A stretch of DNA of 64,000 nucleotides from NCBI RefSeq assembly GCF_017094485.1, contig NZ_CP064786.1:434001-498000 (forward strand), in the 5' to 3' direction. Source of the DNA: Natranaeroarchaeum sulfidigenes. Its GTDB lineage: Archaea > Halobacteriota > Halobacteria > Halobacteriales > Natronoarchaeaceae. Under the pieces are notes generated by a model. The model did no database searches, had not been told where the DNA came from, and saw only the letters and a list, made by a program, of their open reading frames with translations. Positions 50,410 to 59,935 of this stretch are shown one piece after another (position 1 is the stretch's first letter; every line of letters begins with the position of its first letter). The position numbers and the translations under genes are program-made.

Positions 50410-51341
50410 TACTCTTCCACCTCGATTCGGACTCCATCTTCGATCACGCCATCGAACGCATCGCTGTACGAGACAAGCCCACCGAGACGCTCCTCTCCAT
50501 GCTGGTCGATCACGTCCACGAGATCGTCCTTCCGAACGTCCAGTCGTGCGGTGTCATCCGGGGGTCGACCAGTAACTGCGTACATCGGATCGTCGAACTG
50601 GTCAAGTTGATCGATCGATGCGGAGAGCCACTCTCCATCGTCGTGTTGGATCTGTGACGGTCCGACGACGAAGGTTTTGCTCTCTGCTCCCCGTTCGACG
50701 GTGATCTCCCAGCACGGCACCTGAATTGGTGTCGGCTCATCGATCGTGAGTGCCGTGTCGGCCCGGTGGTGATCGATATCGTCGAGCAAGCGCTCACGTC
50801 GGTCGATGAACCCATCGATCGAGTCGTATGCCCGATCGATTGCTTGCCGGAGCGATCCCTCGCGTGAGGACTGGACCGTGTTGTTGTGTTCACGGAACTC
50901 GGCCCACGTGCTCGTGACGTGTTCGACAAACGGCGTTTCGACGGATTCCTCGAACTCGTTTTCGTCGATCTCGAAGATGTGTGAGCCGACATCGCGGACT
51001 CGTTTTTCGGCCTTGCGATCCAGCTCCTCTTGTTTTTCCTGGTATCGCTCGCCGATCCGATCGAGGGTCGACTCCAGTTCCTCGCGTTCCTCCTCGATCG
51101 TTTTTTCTTCGGCCGCGATCTGCGGTTCGAGGCTATGGACTTCCGACATCTCGTCGATAAGCTTCACTTCGGCCTGTGCCTGTGTGTTGTCGTTGATCGC
51201 ATCGACGATCGTCTCGACACCCTCTGTGATCGCCGTTCGGATCTTCTGTACCTCTCCGATCAGGTTCTGTATCTCGGTTCTGACGTTGCCGATACGCTCG
51301 CTGATGTTCGACAGGAGTGGGTGGAGATCTTGACTCGACAT
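50409..51341 (-). CDS. Coiled-coil protein of unknown function (three-gene module)
   Basis: A 310-residue protein with a helical N-terminus (LLSNISERIGNVRTEIQNLIGEVQKIRTAITEG) and a coiled coil (EEKTIEEEREELESTLDRIGERYQEKQEELDRKAEKRV). The C-terminal half is an alpha/beta part with WEITVERGAESKTFVVGPS and a VRKDDLVDVIDQHGEE segment. No known catalytic motif and no membrane helix. It lies one base after the zinc-ribbon membrane gene and is joined to the beta-helix gene, so the three products probably form one complex. Confidence 0.65.
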   Translation of the reverse strand: MSSQDLHPLLSNISERIGNVRTEIQNLIGEVQKIRTAITEGVETIVDAINDNTQAQAEVKLIDEMSEVHSLEPQIAAEEKTIEEEREELESTLDRIGERYQEKQEELDRKAEKRVRDVGSHIFEIDENEFEESVETPFVEHVTSTWAEFREHNNTVQSSREGSLRQAIDRAYDSIDGFIDRRERLLDDIDHHRADTALTIDEPTPIQVPCWEITVERGAESKTFVVGPSQIQHDDGEWLSASIDQLDQFDDPMYAVTGRPPDDTARLDVRKDDLVDVIDQHGEERLGGLVSYSDAFDGVIEDGVRIEVEE

Positions 51342-51342
51342 G

Positions 51343-53088
51343 TTAGTTCTGTTTTGCTCGGCTCATTCCGGTTGCTCGTTTCGCCATCATGTGCCCCTTG
51401 TTGATCGCGGGGATCGGATTGACGCTCCCCCTGACGTCCATGATGTGTTGTTTCTTGTCTATGTCCTCCATGGATTCGAGCAACTGCTTTTGATGCTTGC
51501 TGGCCTGTAAGTTCCTGACAGATGCTTCGGCACCGACACGGTTTGCCTTCGCGCTCTCGTAGGCGAACTCGGCGGCCGCCTCGTTGGCTTCGAGGTTCTG
51601 CTGGGCGACATCGATGAGTTGTTCCTGTGCCGCCATCTTCTCTCTGTGGCGACGTTCCTGTTCGGCCCGAAGCATCTGTGCGTTGGCCTGTGCTTGCTGT
51701 TCGGCCTGTTCGAGCCGCTCCTGTTCGACGTTTCGTGTTTCCTCGATAAGCTCGCTCGTGCGTCGGTCGATTTCCTCGGCCTTTTGATTGACTTCAGTCC
51801 GGAACTTGTTCTTGCGCTGTTCGGCAAGCCCCCGATATTTCACCATCAGATCACCGATCTCGTCGATTTTTCCTTTGCCGGCACGTGCACGAGTCTGCAG
51901 GTCCCGGAGCTTTGCGCGCCGGTCCTTGATCCGACCGCTAGCCGTTCGGATCTCTTCGCGGCGTTGCTCGTATTCACGCTCTCCGAGCTCGGTCTTTTGA
52001 TCCTCGATGGACTCGTAGATTCGGCGGCGCTCGTCGTCTTTCTCGATCCAGAGCTGGTCCCACACGTCCTCGATCACTTCGTCTTTCATCCGATGTTTCG
52101 GGATGATGACGCCCTCGGTGAACGTGTTCGTACACGTCGGGCAGTGCCACTCCGCACCGTCGGAGAGTGTGCCCTCAAGCTGTGATTCGACCTCGTCGAT
52201 CTGGCAGACTGGACAGTAGAACTTGTACGTCGTCGTCGCGAGAAGATCTCCCGCGGTCTCGATATGGTCGTTCAGTGTATCGATCGCGTCCGATTGCGTC
52301 TCGACGACGTGTGTGACCGTCTCGTCTGCACTCTCTTTGAGTTCACGCAGTTGCTCCCCTGGGTCGGTCTCGAAGGCGAGCTGTTCTAAGTCCTCGATCG
52401 TGTCGACGATCTCTGCAGCCTCGTCGAGCTCGTACTCGGGGTCGAGATCGACGCCACCATCACTCATCGCGGGCTCGATCCGTTCTAGTCCCTCGACAAG
52501 TGGATTGTCGCCTTCGATAACCGGCGCGGAAAGCGTCAGTTCCTCCGTGTTTGCGAGTTCGTTGTGTACGTTCCCGAGATGACGGACGATATCCTCTTCG
52601 ACGTTGTCCTCGGGATCGATAACGGTCGGGAATCGGTCGATCTTCGTGAGCTCGTTGTGGGCCTGGGCCAGCGCGTCCGGATCATCCAGCCGTTCGAGAT
52701 TGAACTCCGTGTGAGATGCTGTATCGGTCGCATCAAACAGCAGCGTCCCTTCGCCCCGTGGAAATGCATATCCTGTCCAGTATCGTTTCCGTGCGCCGGT
52801 CACACGGATCTCCGGGCGCTCGTCTCTGGCCCGTTTGAGATCTACCAGGCCCTTTCCACCGATCGCTGCACCGACCATTGCGACCCAGACGCCGCCGATG
52901 ACGACGTATGCGAAAATGATCGTCAGAGCGCCCGCAGCGATGAGTTTTAGTCCATCCCGATAGGTGCTATGTTGCTCTTCTGCGAATTCGCGGATGTATT
53001 CCCCGATCACTTCGTCGATCGATAACGCGAGCGATGTCGCGTCGTCGACCGTACGATCCCCGGAGAGTGTCGTGCTTGACAATCTCAT
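51343..53088 (-). CDS. Membrane protein with zinc ribbon and long coiled coil (three-gene module)
   Basis: A 581-residue protein. Residues about 45-80 form one or two membrane helices (LKLIAAGALTIIFAYVV...). A folded part follows (TGARKRYWTGYAFPRGEG), then a zinc ribbon with Y-C-P-V-C (about 298) and H-C-P-T-C (about 323), and a long charged coiled coil (about 345-520, many E/R/Q/A). The short end MMAKRATGMSRAKQN is basic. A TATA-like CATTTATTAAG (53111-53124, minus) centred 30 bp before the ATG starts the operon. No known family was recognised. It likely anchors a cytosolic scaffold to the membrane. Confidence 0.65.
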   Translation of the reverse strand: MRLSSTTLSGDRTVDDATSLALSIDEVIGEYIREFAEEQHSTYRDGLKLIAAGALTIIFAYVVIGGVWVAMVGAAIGGKGLVDLKRARDERPEIRVTGARKRYWTGYAFPRGEGTLLFDATDTASHTEFNLERLDDPDALAQAHNELTKIDRFPTVIDPEDNVEEDIVRHLGNVHNELANTEELTLSAPVIEGDNPLVEGLERIEPAMSDGGVDLDPEYELDEAAEIVDTIEDLEQLAFETDPGEQLRELKESADETVTHVVETQSDAIDTLNDHIETAGDLLATTTYKFYCPVCQIDEVESQLEGTLSDGAEWHCPTCTNTFTEGVIIPKHRMKDEVIEDVWDQLWIEKDDERRRIYESIEDQKTELGEREYEQRREEIRTASGRIKDRRAKLRDLQTRARAGKGKIDEIGDLMVKYRGLAEQRKNKFRTEVNQKAEEIDRRTSELIEETRNVEQERLEQAEQQAQANAQMLRAEQERRHREKMAAQEQLIDVAQQNLEANEAAAEFAYESAKANRVGAEASVRNLQASKHQKQLLESMEDIDKKQHIMDVRGSVNPIPAINKGHMMAKRATGMSRAKQN

Positions 53089-53396
53089 ACGACATGTTTG
53101 GATCTTATTGTTACTTAATAAATGTATTGAAAGGGGTAGGTATAGAGGATGCCGACTTGCTTTGTTGACTGGTGACCAGCATTACGTCCCATTACAGTCT
53201 GAGGAAAGCCGGAGATACATCATGCGTACTCCGTAATGCCTCGCCTCATCACTACAGAACCCTTCTGAGCGGGGAGTACCACCGACTGCCGATGGGAGGG
53301 GGCGGAAACCTAAGAATCCACCACTGTTGGTTCACGCCATTGCTCTCAAGATCTTTCGTAGTTCATTACAGCTCATTTTTTCACTGCCGATACAAT

Positions 53397-53436
53397 AACA
53401 ACGGTTGTTGTACAAATACATCATAGTATTTATTAT
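53397..53436 (+). promoter_or_regulatory. Promoter region with palindrome before the GH13 gene
   Basis: AACAAC-G-GTTGTT (53397-53409) is a perfect 6-bp inverted repeat, followed by a TATA-like TTTATTAT (53429-53436). A 12-bp direct repeat TAGTTCATTACA occurs at 53359-53370 and 53441-53452, on either side. These may be regulator sites for carbohydrate control. The rest of 53089-53478 shows nothing. Confidence 0.4.
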
Positions 53437-53478
53437 GTATTAGTTCATTACATTTCGCCGGACTTGGTATTCACAACC

Positions 53479-53574
53479 ATGATAGAAAGCTACAGTGCCA
53501 TTGACTGGCTGCCTGTTCAGCCAGACGAGTATCTCAACGACATCACGACCGGGCTGGGGGTTTCCCATGACTAA
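53479..53574 (+). CDS. 31-codon upstream ORF overlapping the GH13 start
   Basis: An ATG at 53479 opens a 31-residue frame (MIESYSAIDWLPVQPDEYL...) that stops at 53572-53574, inside the first codons of the GH13 gene, whose ATG is at 53567. The leader peptide is acidic like real halophile proteins. Such overlap can couple or restrain translation of the main gene. Whether it is translated is unknown. Confidence 0.35.
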   Translation: MIESYSAIDWLPVQPDEYLNDITTGLGVSHD

Positions 53575-56500
53575 AGACTCGGACTTCCACGAGATTAGTC
53601 GACGTTCCCTGCTCGGCGGTGTCGCAGGGGCGGGAATGCTCTCTGCGATGGGTGCGCCCACCTTCGCGGAAGAAGAATTTACCACAACCGACGCGGAAGC
53701 ATTGCTTCCGGAGGGATTCGACCCACAAACACCAGTCGAGTCACACCATCCCGGCGAACCCCGGTTCGTCGCAGTCGGTGAAACGCTGTTTAACCCGATC
53801 TGGGCGGTTGGCTTCAACGCTGAGGGGACACCAGATTTCGAAGAGCCCGACGGCAGTGTTCTCTTCGACAAGGGACGAGACCACCTCGGTCCGCGTCTTC
53901 CAGAGCTCGGCGAGAACTTCGATGGATACGCTCCGGATGACTTCGAATGGTCGCTTGTCGATGCACCAGAAGACAGTGATGGCCAGAGTGAAGTTCTCTC
54001 GTTTGCCACCCCGTCGAGTGACGTCCCCCGGTACGACGCCGGACAGGACAATGTCGTCGAATTCGAGGCGGATGCCGAAGGCTGGTACACGCTGGAACTA
54101 GACGGGCCGGATGGAACCCACGAACTGACGATCTATGCCTTCCCGGAAACTGACGGGGCGGCAGTCTATCCGAGTACGCCCGATACTGATAACGGTGCCC
54201 CACGGATCGACCTTGACGCCGAGTACGACGAAGAAGCGGGGACCTTCACGGTCCACTCGAACGCCGACCCCGCACCACAGGTCGACTCTGACGAAGACGA
54301 CCTCTGGGCAGTGTTCGTTGCCGACGACCGTGATGGGCTCTCGAACGACGATATCGATGTCAGTGAGGATGGACTGACAGCGACGGTCGACACGGAGGAC
54401 TTCGACGGATCAGCACGCGTTCACGCAGCGGCGTTCGACGACGCAGAAGGGAAAAAGAGCGCCGCCGACGTGATCGAACTCCACGACGACGGCTCGATCG
54501 AGCTTCCGAGTCGGCCACCCGAATGGCTCAAAGACAGCGTTATGTACCAGATCTTCCCGCGCTCGTGGGGCGGCGAGCGCGAGGAGACGACGCTCGAAAC
54601 GCTGATCGACGGGACGCTCCGAGACGGAAGCGAGGATGCTCGGGGTATCGACTATCTCGACGAACTCGGCGTGGACGTCCTCTGGATTACACCGGTCGTC
54701 CCGGCGACAAGTGTCGAACGGCAGTTCGCCTATCTCGATGGGTTCGATCTCGAGGACGGAATGGGAATCGATCCCGATGAACAGCATCTCTCGGGTGGCG
54801 GCCCACACGGGTACGACACGACCGATTACACTGGTATCTCGCAAGACCTATCGCCCGAATGGGAGCGTGAGCACGCCCTGGAACTGTACGAGGAGTTCAT
54901 CGAGGAATGTCACGAGCACGATATCAAGGTCCTCTTCGATATCGTCATTAACCATGCCGGCCGGACGCATCCACAGTTCCAGGAAACAATCGCCGAAACC
55001 GAAGAGGCGGACCCCTGGCCAGTCGTCAGTGAGTGGGATGAAGAGAGCCCGTACTTCGACTGGTGGGACCGTGCTGATGTCGAACTCGTCGACGAGGACG
55101 GCAACCTCCTCGAAGACGAGCCTCGTGTCACCGGCTTTGCGGACCTGCAGGTGATGCCGAATCTCAACTTCGATAACGTCGCACTTCGGGAGTACATGCT
55201 CGCAGTCGCTGACTTCTGGTCCCGAGAAGTCGGCGTCGACGGCTTCCGTGCGGACATCGCCTACGGCGTCCCCCACGACGTCTGGAAGGAAATCCGTGAA
55301 ATCGTCCGAGCCAACGACAGCGAGTTCCTGATGTTCGACGAGTCGATCCCGCGGGTTGCCGCGCTCTCCGAGAACATGTTCTCGCTGCACCACGACACGG
55401 CTGGCTTCCTGACGACAACTCATGGTGTTATCGCGGACGACGCTCACGGCGGCTCCCTGTTCGGCGACATAGAGCAGCGGACGGAGGACGCGATTCCCGA
55501 CCACTCACTGTTCGTCAACACGCTCGAAAACCATGACGAACTCCGCGCACTCAATCAGGCCGCCGTCGATCTCGATGATCCGAACCACGATGAGATCGAC
55601 GACGAAACGTGGGAGTTCTTCGCCCAGCGAATGCGACTGTGCTGGGCCGCCGCGATCACGATGCCCGGCGTCCCGAAACTGTACTATGGACAGGAGCGCC
55701 AGATTAGCCGCTTCGGAGAAGGCAGACACCTTGGCGACGAGGACGATCGCGGCTTCGAGGACGACGGCGAGATGATCAACGTCGACGCCGACGTCCGACC
55801 CGGCGGTCGACAGCGGGCGTTCATGAACTGGGACGAGTATCCCGAAGACCACCTCGAGTTCTACAAGGACCTCATCGACTTCTATCACGAGCACGAGGTC
55901 CTCCATACCGATGCCAGTTTCGAGCCAATCTTCTTCGACGTCGAGGACGAAGAAGACGCGGAACTCCTCCTGTTCGGTCGAGATGGCTCCGATCTCGACA
56001 TCGACGGTCCCGAGCGGGTCTCGGTCGTGATCAACTTCAACGAAGAGCCAGAAACCGTCGAGCTTTCGGAGGAAACGGACACATTTGACCACTTCCACGA
56101 GGAAGACGTCGCTGCCGACCACAACGACGAGGACGACTCGGTGACGATCGTCGAAGTCGACGATCTCGTCGTGCTCGAAACCGAGGACTTCGGTGAAGAG
56201 TTCGACGTGCTGGCATCGTGGGACGTTCCCGAAGGGACGGACGATGGTCCCGGTTGGTACGAATACCCGACGGACGAGGCGTTCAACGAGGGTGCATTCG
56301 ATCTTACGCACTTCGAAGTTCGTGAGAGCGAGGAGAGTGTGCAGTTTGCGTTCGAGATTGCGGACCTGGAAAGTCCGTTCGACGACGAGAATGGTTTCTC
56401 ACTTCAGTTCCCACATATTTTCGTCCGCGATGAATCCCACGACGCGGACGGTGTCGACTTCGATCCCTTCGGCGATGCGTTCTTCACTTCGTTCGAGGAT

Positions 56501-57769
56501 GAATACAACCTCTGGATCGAAGCGGACGGGTTCACTGACCCAAGAGTCTTCACCACCGAACAGATCGATGAGGAGGATCCAGATCCTGTTGCAACCGGGA
56601 CTGCAGAGACCGACGGTAACGAGATCCAGGTTACGATTCCGAAGGATTCATTCGAGAGCGACCTGACAGATCTCCAACTCGCACCGCTACTTCTGGGCGA
56701 AGATGGTGGTGGGTTCCGTGCGGTGACCGAAGACGGCGGTGATTTCCAATTCGAGGACACGCGCTTCGATGACGATGAGTGGGAGGACCCGGACAACCCG
56801 TTCACCCGTCATTACATCATCGATGCGGTGACGCCGAACGACATCGACAACAGCGAGGCACTCGAATACGACACCGAAAACGAGGCCGTAATTCCCCTTC
56901 TCGACATGGTGGAGGGCATCCGCAACCGAGTCTATCCCGGTGAACTCGTCCGCGAATACGACGGCGGCGACGGAACCGGCTTCGGTCCCGGAAACTACAT
57001 CTATCCGAGTGAGTTCGAGATTCCGGACGGCTCCATAGACATCGACCGCGTGGCCGTCTACGAAGATCAGTACGACGAACGCGCAGCAGTCGCCTTCGAG
57101 ATGGACCCGGACGGACTCGAGAACCAGTTCGACCTGCCTCGCGGCTTCTCACATCCGGTCCCGCAGGTCTACATCCGGAATCCTGACAGTGAAGCTCCGG
57201 GAACCGACGACGCCCGCGAGGGGGTCCAGGCGACTCTGGAAGCCGAGTACCAGTATATGTTGGCCGCAGATGGCGAGGACATCACCGAGTTCGAGGACGC
57301 CGAGGGAGACAGTATCGGCGACCTGGATATCGAACTCGTTCAGATGGACGATGCAATCGTCCTTCAGTTCTCGACTGAGGCACTCGAGGCACCGCTGGTG
57401 GATCATGAACTCGCGTTCGCGGTGTCCGCTCACGACGGCTTCGGCCCCGGTGGCTTGCGCGACGTAGTAACAGAGGACTCCCAACAGGAGTGGAACTTTG
57501 CGGGCGCCGACACTGACAACGCTCCACGAGTGCTCGATATCGTCACCCCGCCAACCGTCTCACAGGAGGACGCTCTCTCTGCTACCGAGGAGGACCGTGC
57601 GACAATCCCGTACGCAGTGGAGACGAAAGACCTCGACGACTACACTGAAGACGGCGACGTATCGACAGAGAGCCTCCAGGACGCCGAATCCGACTGGGAG
57701 GATGGAAAGACAGACACCGACACGCTCCGCGATGCTGCGGACAACTGGCGTCGTGGAGACTCCGAATAA
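53567..57769 (+). CDS. Tat-exported GH13 alpha-amylase/glucodextranase-like enzyme
   Basis: A 1400-residue secreted enzyme. The start at 53567 gives a Tat signal (S-R12-R13-S-L-L-G-G-V-A). The GH13 barrel has its four regions: F-D-I-V-I-N-H (about 454), G-F-R-A-D (nucleophile Asp, about 559), M-F-D-E-S (acid Glu, about 590) and L-E-N-H-D-E (about 655). Two C-terminal domains (about 883-1068 and 1113-1318; G-W-Y-E-Y-P and G-N-Y-I-Y-P openings, F-x-V strands) resemble the glucodextranase C-terminal module (PF09985). The end (D-W-E-D-G-K-T-D-T-D-T-L) is like a repeat found at the end of other haloarchaeal exoenzymes. It digests alpha-glucans outside the cell. Confidence 0.88.
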   Translation: MTKDSDFHEISRRSLLGGVAGAGMLSAMGAPTFAEEEFTTTDAEALLPEGFDPQTPVESHHPGEPRFVAVGETLFNPIWAVGFNAEGTPDFEEPDGSVLFDKGRDHLGPRLPELGENFDGYAPDDFEWSLVDAPEDSDGQSEVLSFATPSSDVPRYDAGQDNVVEFEADAEGWYTLELDGPDGTHELTIYAFPETDGAAVYPSTPDTDNGAPRIDLDAEYDEEAGTFTVHSNADPAPQVDSDEDDLWAVFVADDRDGLSNDDIDVSEDGLTATVDTEDFDGSARVHAAAFDDAEGKKSAADVIELHDDGSIELPSRPPEWLKDSVMYQIFPRSWGGEREETTLETLIDGTLRDGSEDARGIDYLDELGVDVLWITPVVPATSVERQFAYLDGFDLEDGMGIDPDEQHLSGGGPHGYDTTDYTGISQDLSPEWEREHALELYEEFIEECHEHDIKVLFDIVINHAGRTHPQFQETIAETEEADPWPVVSEWDEESPYFDWWDRADVELVDEDGNLLEDEPRVTGFADLQVMPNLNFDNVALREYMLAVADFWSREVGVDGFRADIAYGVPHDVWKEIREIVRANDSEFLMFDESIPRVAALSENMFSLHHDTAGFLTTTHGVIADDAHGGSLFGDIEQRTEDAIPDHSLFVNTLENHDELRALNQAAVDLDDPNHDEIDDETWEFFAQRMRLCWAAAITMPGVPKLYYGQERQISRFGEGRHLGDEDDRGFEDDGEMINVDADVRPGGRQRAFMNWDEYPEDHLEFYKDLIDFYHEHEVLHTDASFEPIFFDVEDEEDAELLLFGRDGSDLDIDGPERVSVVINFNEEPETVELSEETDTFDHFHEEDVAADHNDEDDSVTIVEVDDLVVLETEDFGEEFDVLASWDVPEGTDDGPGWYEYPTDEAFNEGAFDLTHFEVRESEESVQFAFEIADLESPFDDENGFSLQFPHIFVRDESHDADGVDFDPFGDAFFTSFEDEYNLWIEADGFTDPRVFTTEQIDEEDPDPVATGTAETDGNEIQVTIPKDSFESDLTDLQLAPLLLGEDGGGFRAVTEDGGDFQFEDTRFDDDEWEDPDNPFTRHYIIDAVTPNDIDNSEALEYDTENEAVIPLLDMVEGIRNRVYPGELVREYDGGDGTGFGPGNYIYPSEFEIPDGSIDIDRVAVYEDQYDERAAVAFEMDPDGLENQFDLPRGFSHPVPQVYIRNPDSEAPGTDDAREGVQATLEAEYQYMLAADGEDITEFEDAEGDSIGDLDIELVQMDDAIVLQFSTEALEAPLVDHELAFAVSAHDGFGPGGLRDVVTEDSQQEWNFAGADTDNAPRVLDIVTPPTVSQEDALSATEEDRATIPYAVETKDLDDYTEDGDVSTESLQDAESDWEDGKTDTDTLRDAADNWRRGDSE

Positions 57770-57793
57770 CGGTACAGCTTGGTGACACACGAT

Positions 57794-59215
57794 ATGAAAT
57801 TCACTCAAACGAAGTCACGGGCTGTCACGGTCGCTGCGGTGCTGCTCGTCTCGGTCGTCGCAGCCAGTGTTGCGTTCAGCGGTGTCGGCCTCGCATCAGT
57901 CGACACGGCTGACCGAACGGTCGGCGAGACGGTAGTTGAGCCCGGGGACAGTGTTGCTGTCTCCGTTGAGCTCACCGTCACGGACGGCGGTGATCGGTTG
58001 ACCATCCAGGACGACTTCACACACGCCGGTGCTGCGGAAGCTGGTGATCTGCAACACAACGGCGAGTCTATCGATCCCGTGATCTTTGCTGTCGATGATC
58101 GCGGGCTCACGGTTGCAGCAGAAGAGTCCTTTGAAGACGGTGATACGGTCACTGTCGAGTACACGGTGACCGTTGCAGACGCGGTCGACAGTGACGAGAC
58201 AGTGTCGTTCGATGGCACGGCCGGGATCGACGAGCAGGAAGACGTGGATATCGGTGGCGACTCGTCCGTTGAGATCGCGGAGAATCCGATAGCGTCGGCG
58301 GATCGGTCACTGGATCCGACTACCGTTGACGCGGGTGAAACCGCTACTGTTGACCTGGCGCTGGAACTCGACGATGATGCTGACCGGATTACCGTCTTCG
58401 AGGACTACGAGCGGGTTTCGGACGCAACCGTACAGTCGGTGACACACGACGGCGAATCGGTTGATCCGGTGATCGATGCGATCGACGACGAAAGCCTCAC
58501 TATCGGGCTCGAAGAGCCATTCGAAGACGGTGATACCGTTGAGATTTCCTACTCAGTGAGCGTCCCAGAAGACGCAGCGGACGACACTGAGTATGCATTC
58601 ACCGGTGTGGCGACGGCTGACAATCAGCCGGACGTCCAGATCATTGGTGACGACAGTCTGACCGTCGACGTTGACGACTCGGACGACACGTCGCCAGCCC
58701 CGTCACCGCCTCCAACCCCATCGCCTGACCCTGCGGCGTTCGATATCTCGACAGTCGAGGCGAACTCCTCGATCAGCGTTGACGAGACGCTAACGGTCAC
58801 AGCGACAGTCGAGAATACCGGCGACGAGGATGACGAACAGGATGTCTCGCTACTTCTCGACGGCGACGTTGTCGACAGCGATACGACGGCTCTCGATGGT
58901 GATGAGGCGGCCGATGTGACGCTGTCAACCACCTTCGACGATGCGGGCGAGTACGACATGGTCCTCGAAACGGAAGACGATTCGACGGACCTCTCATTCA
59001 CCGTCACCAAGGCGGACGACGATGACACCGAGGAGGACGACACTGAAGAGGATGAGACCGAAGATGAGGACGCTGATGATACCGAGCAGGACGACGAAAC
59101 CGAAGACGATACTGCCGACGACGAACCTGCTGACGATGACCAGCCAGGATTCGGCGTGCTGGTCACGCTTGTCGGGGTTGTAGCCGTGCTGATAGTGGGT
59201 CATCGCAGGACCTGA
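57794..59215 (+). CDS. PGF-CTERM surface protein with CARDB-type domains
   Basis: A 473-residue protein: signal peptide (residues 1-35, ending VGLASVDTAD), two related beta domains of about 130 residues each (TVVEPGDSVAVSVELTV; TTVDAGETATVDLALEL), a Pro/Ser hinge, a CARDB-like domain (SVDETLTVTATVENTGDEDDEQDVSLLLDGDVVDS), a Thr/Asp/Glu-rich linker, and the P-G-F helix and basic end (QPGFGVLVTLVG...GHRRT). The PGF-CTERM is the signal for archaeosortase A lipid attachment. It begins 24 bp after the GH13 stop, so both are one operon, and it may hold substrate or enzyme at the surface. Confidence 0.87.
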   Translation: MKFTQTKSRAVTVAAVLLVSVVAASVAFSGVGLASVDTADRTVGETVVEPGDSVAVSVELTVTDGGDRLTIQDDFTHAGAAEAGDLQHNGESIDPVIFAVDDRGLTVAAEESFEDGDTVTVEYTVTVADAVDSDETVSFDGTAGIDEQEDVDIGGDSSVEIAENPIASADRSLDPTTVDAGETATVDLALELDDDADRITVFEDYERVSDATVQSVTHDGESVDPVIDAIDDESLTIGLEEPFEDGDTVEISYSVSVPEDAADDTEYAFTGVATADNQPDVQIIGDDSLTVDVDDSDDTSPAPSPPPTPSPDPAAFDISTVEANSSISVDETLTVTATVENTGDEDDEQDVSLLLDGDVVDSDTTALDGDEAADVTLSTTFDDAGEYDMVLETEDDSTDLSFTVTKADDDDTEEDDTEEDETEDEDADDTEQDDETEDDTADDEPADDDQPGFGVLVTLVGVVAVLIVGHRRT

Positions 59216-59356
59216 TCAGCTCACTAGATCCCACAGTAGGACTCCCGTCCTTCGGACTGTTGATGCTGGATCCACGCCAGCAATCATATTCAGACGGTCA
59301 ACAGCCACATTGTTCATAGACCGCAAGTTAAGTTGCTTCCAGTTCTACAGCGGGAT

Positions 59357-59935
59357 ATGTGGCCCTGGGGACATCTCGCGGTTGGGTACCTCCTGTATAC
59401 GCTCTACACGCGCACTCGATACGGACACCGACCACTGGCTGTTGCGACGATATTCCTCGTCGTCGGCACACAGTTTCCCGACCTGATTGACAAGCCGCTG
59501 TCGTGGACGTTTGGGATCCTCCCAACTGGGCGAACTCTCGCCCACTCTTTTCTGTTTGCCGTTCCGGTCAGCCTCGCGGTCTACGAGACCTGTCGGCGTC
59601 ACCACCGGCTCCAAGCGGAGTGGGGCATCGCGTTCGCGATTGGAAACCTCTCGCACGTGATTGTCGACGCCGTACCCGCGTTCCTGTGGGGCGACCCAGC
59701 CGAGGCACGTTTTCTGTTGTGGCCCCTGCTTTCTGTCCCTGGTTACGAGGAGGGGGAGACTCCATCGGTCATCGACGCATTCCTCACGCTGGATCTGTCG
59801 AACTACTTGCTGTTCGAGTTCGGCCTGTTCGGGATCACCATCATTGTCTGGTGGTTTGATGGCCGTCCGGGCCTGTCCTACTCCCGCAGCAAACTCCGGA
59901 GCTTTGTCTCTGGAACGTCCGCAAGCAGCAGCTAG
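59357..59935 (+). CDS. Membrane-bound metal-dependent hydrolase (DUF457/YdjM type)
   Basis: A 192-residue protein with about four membrane helices: W-G-H-L-A-V-G-Y-L-L-Y at the start, T-Q-F-P-D-L-I-D-K-P, R-T-L-A-H-S, N-L-S-H-V-I-V-D-A. These H/D motifs mark the LexA-binding/YdjM-like inner-membrane hydrolases. Reaction unknown. The ATG at 59357 is preferred: a TATA-like AGTTAAGTT stands about 27 bp before it. It overlaps the 3' end of the converging GlmU-like gene by four bases. Confidence 0.85.
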   Translation: MWPWGHLAVGYLLYTLYTRTRYGHRPLAVATIFLVVGTQFPDLIDKPLSWTFGILPTGRTLAHSFLFAVPVSLAVYETCRRHHRLQAEWGIAFAIGNLSHVIVDAVPAFLWGDPAEARFLLWPLLSVPGYEEGETPSVIDAFLTLDLSNYLLFEFGLFGITIIVWWFDGRPGLSYSRSKLRSFVSGTSASSS

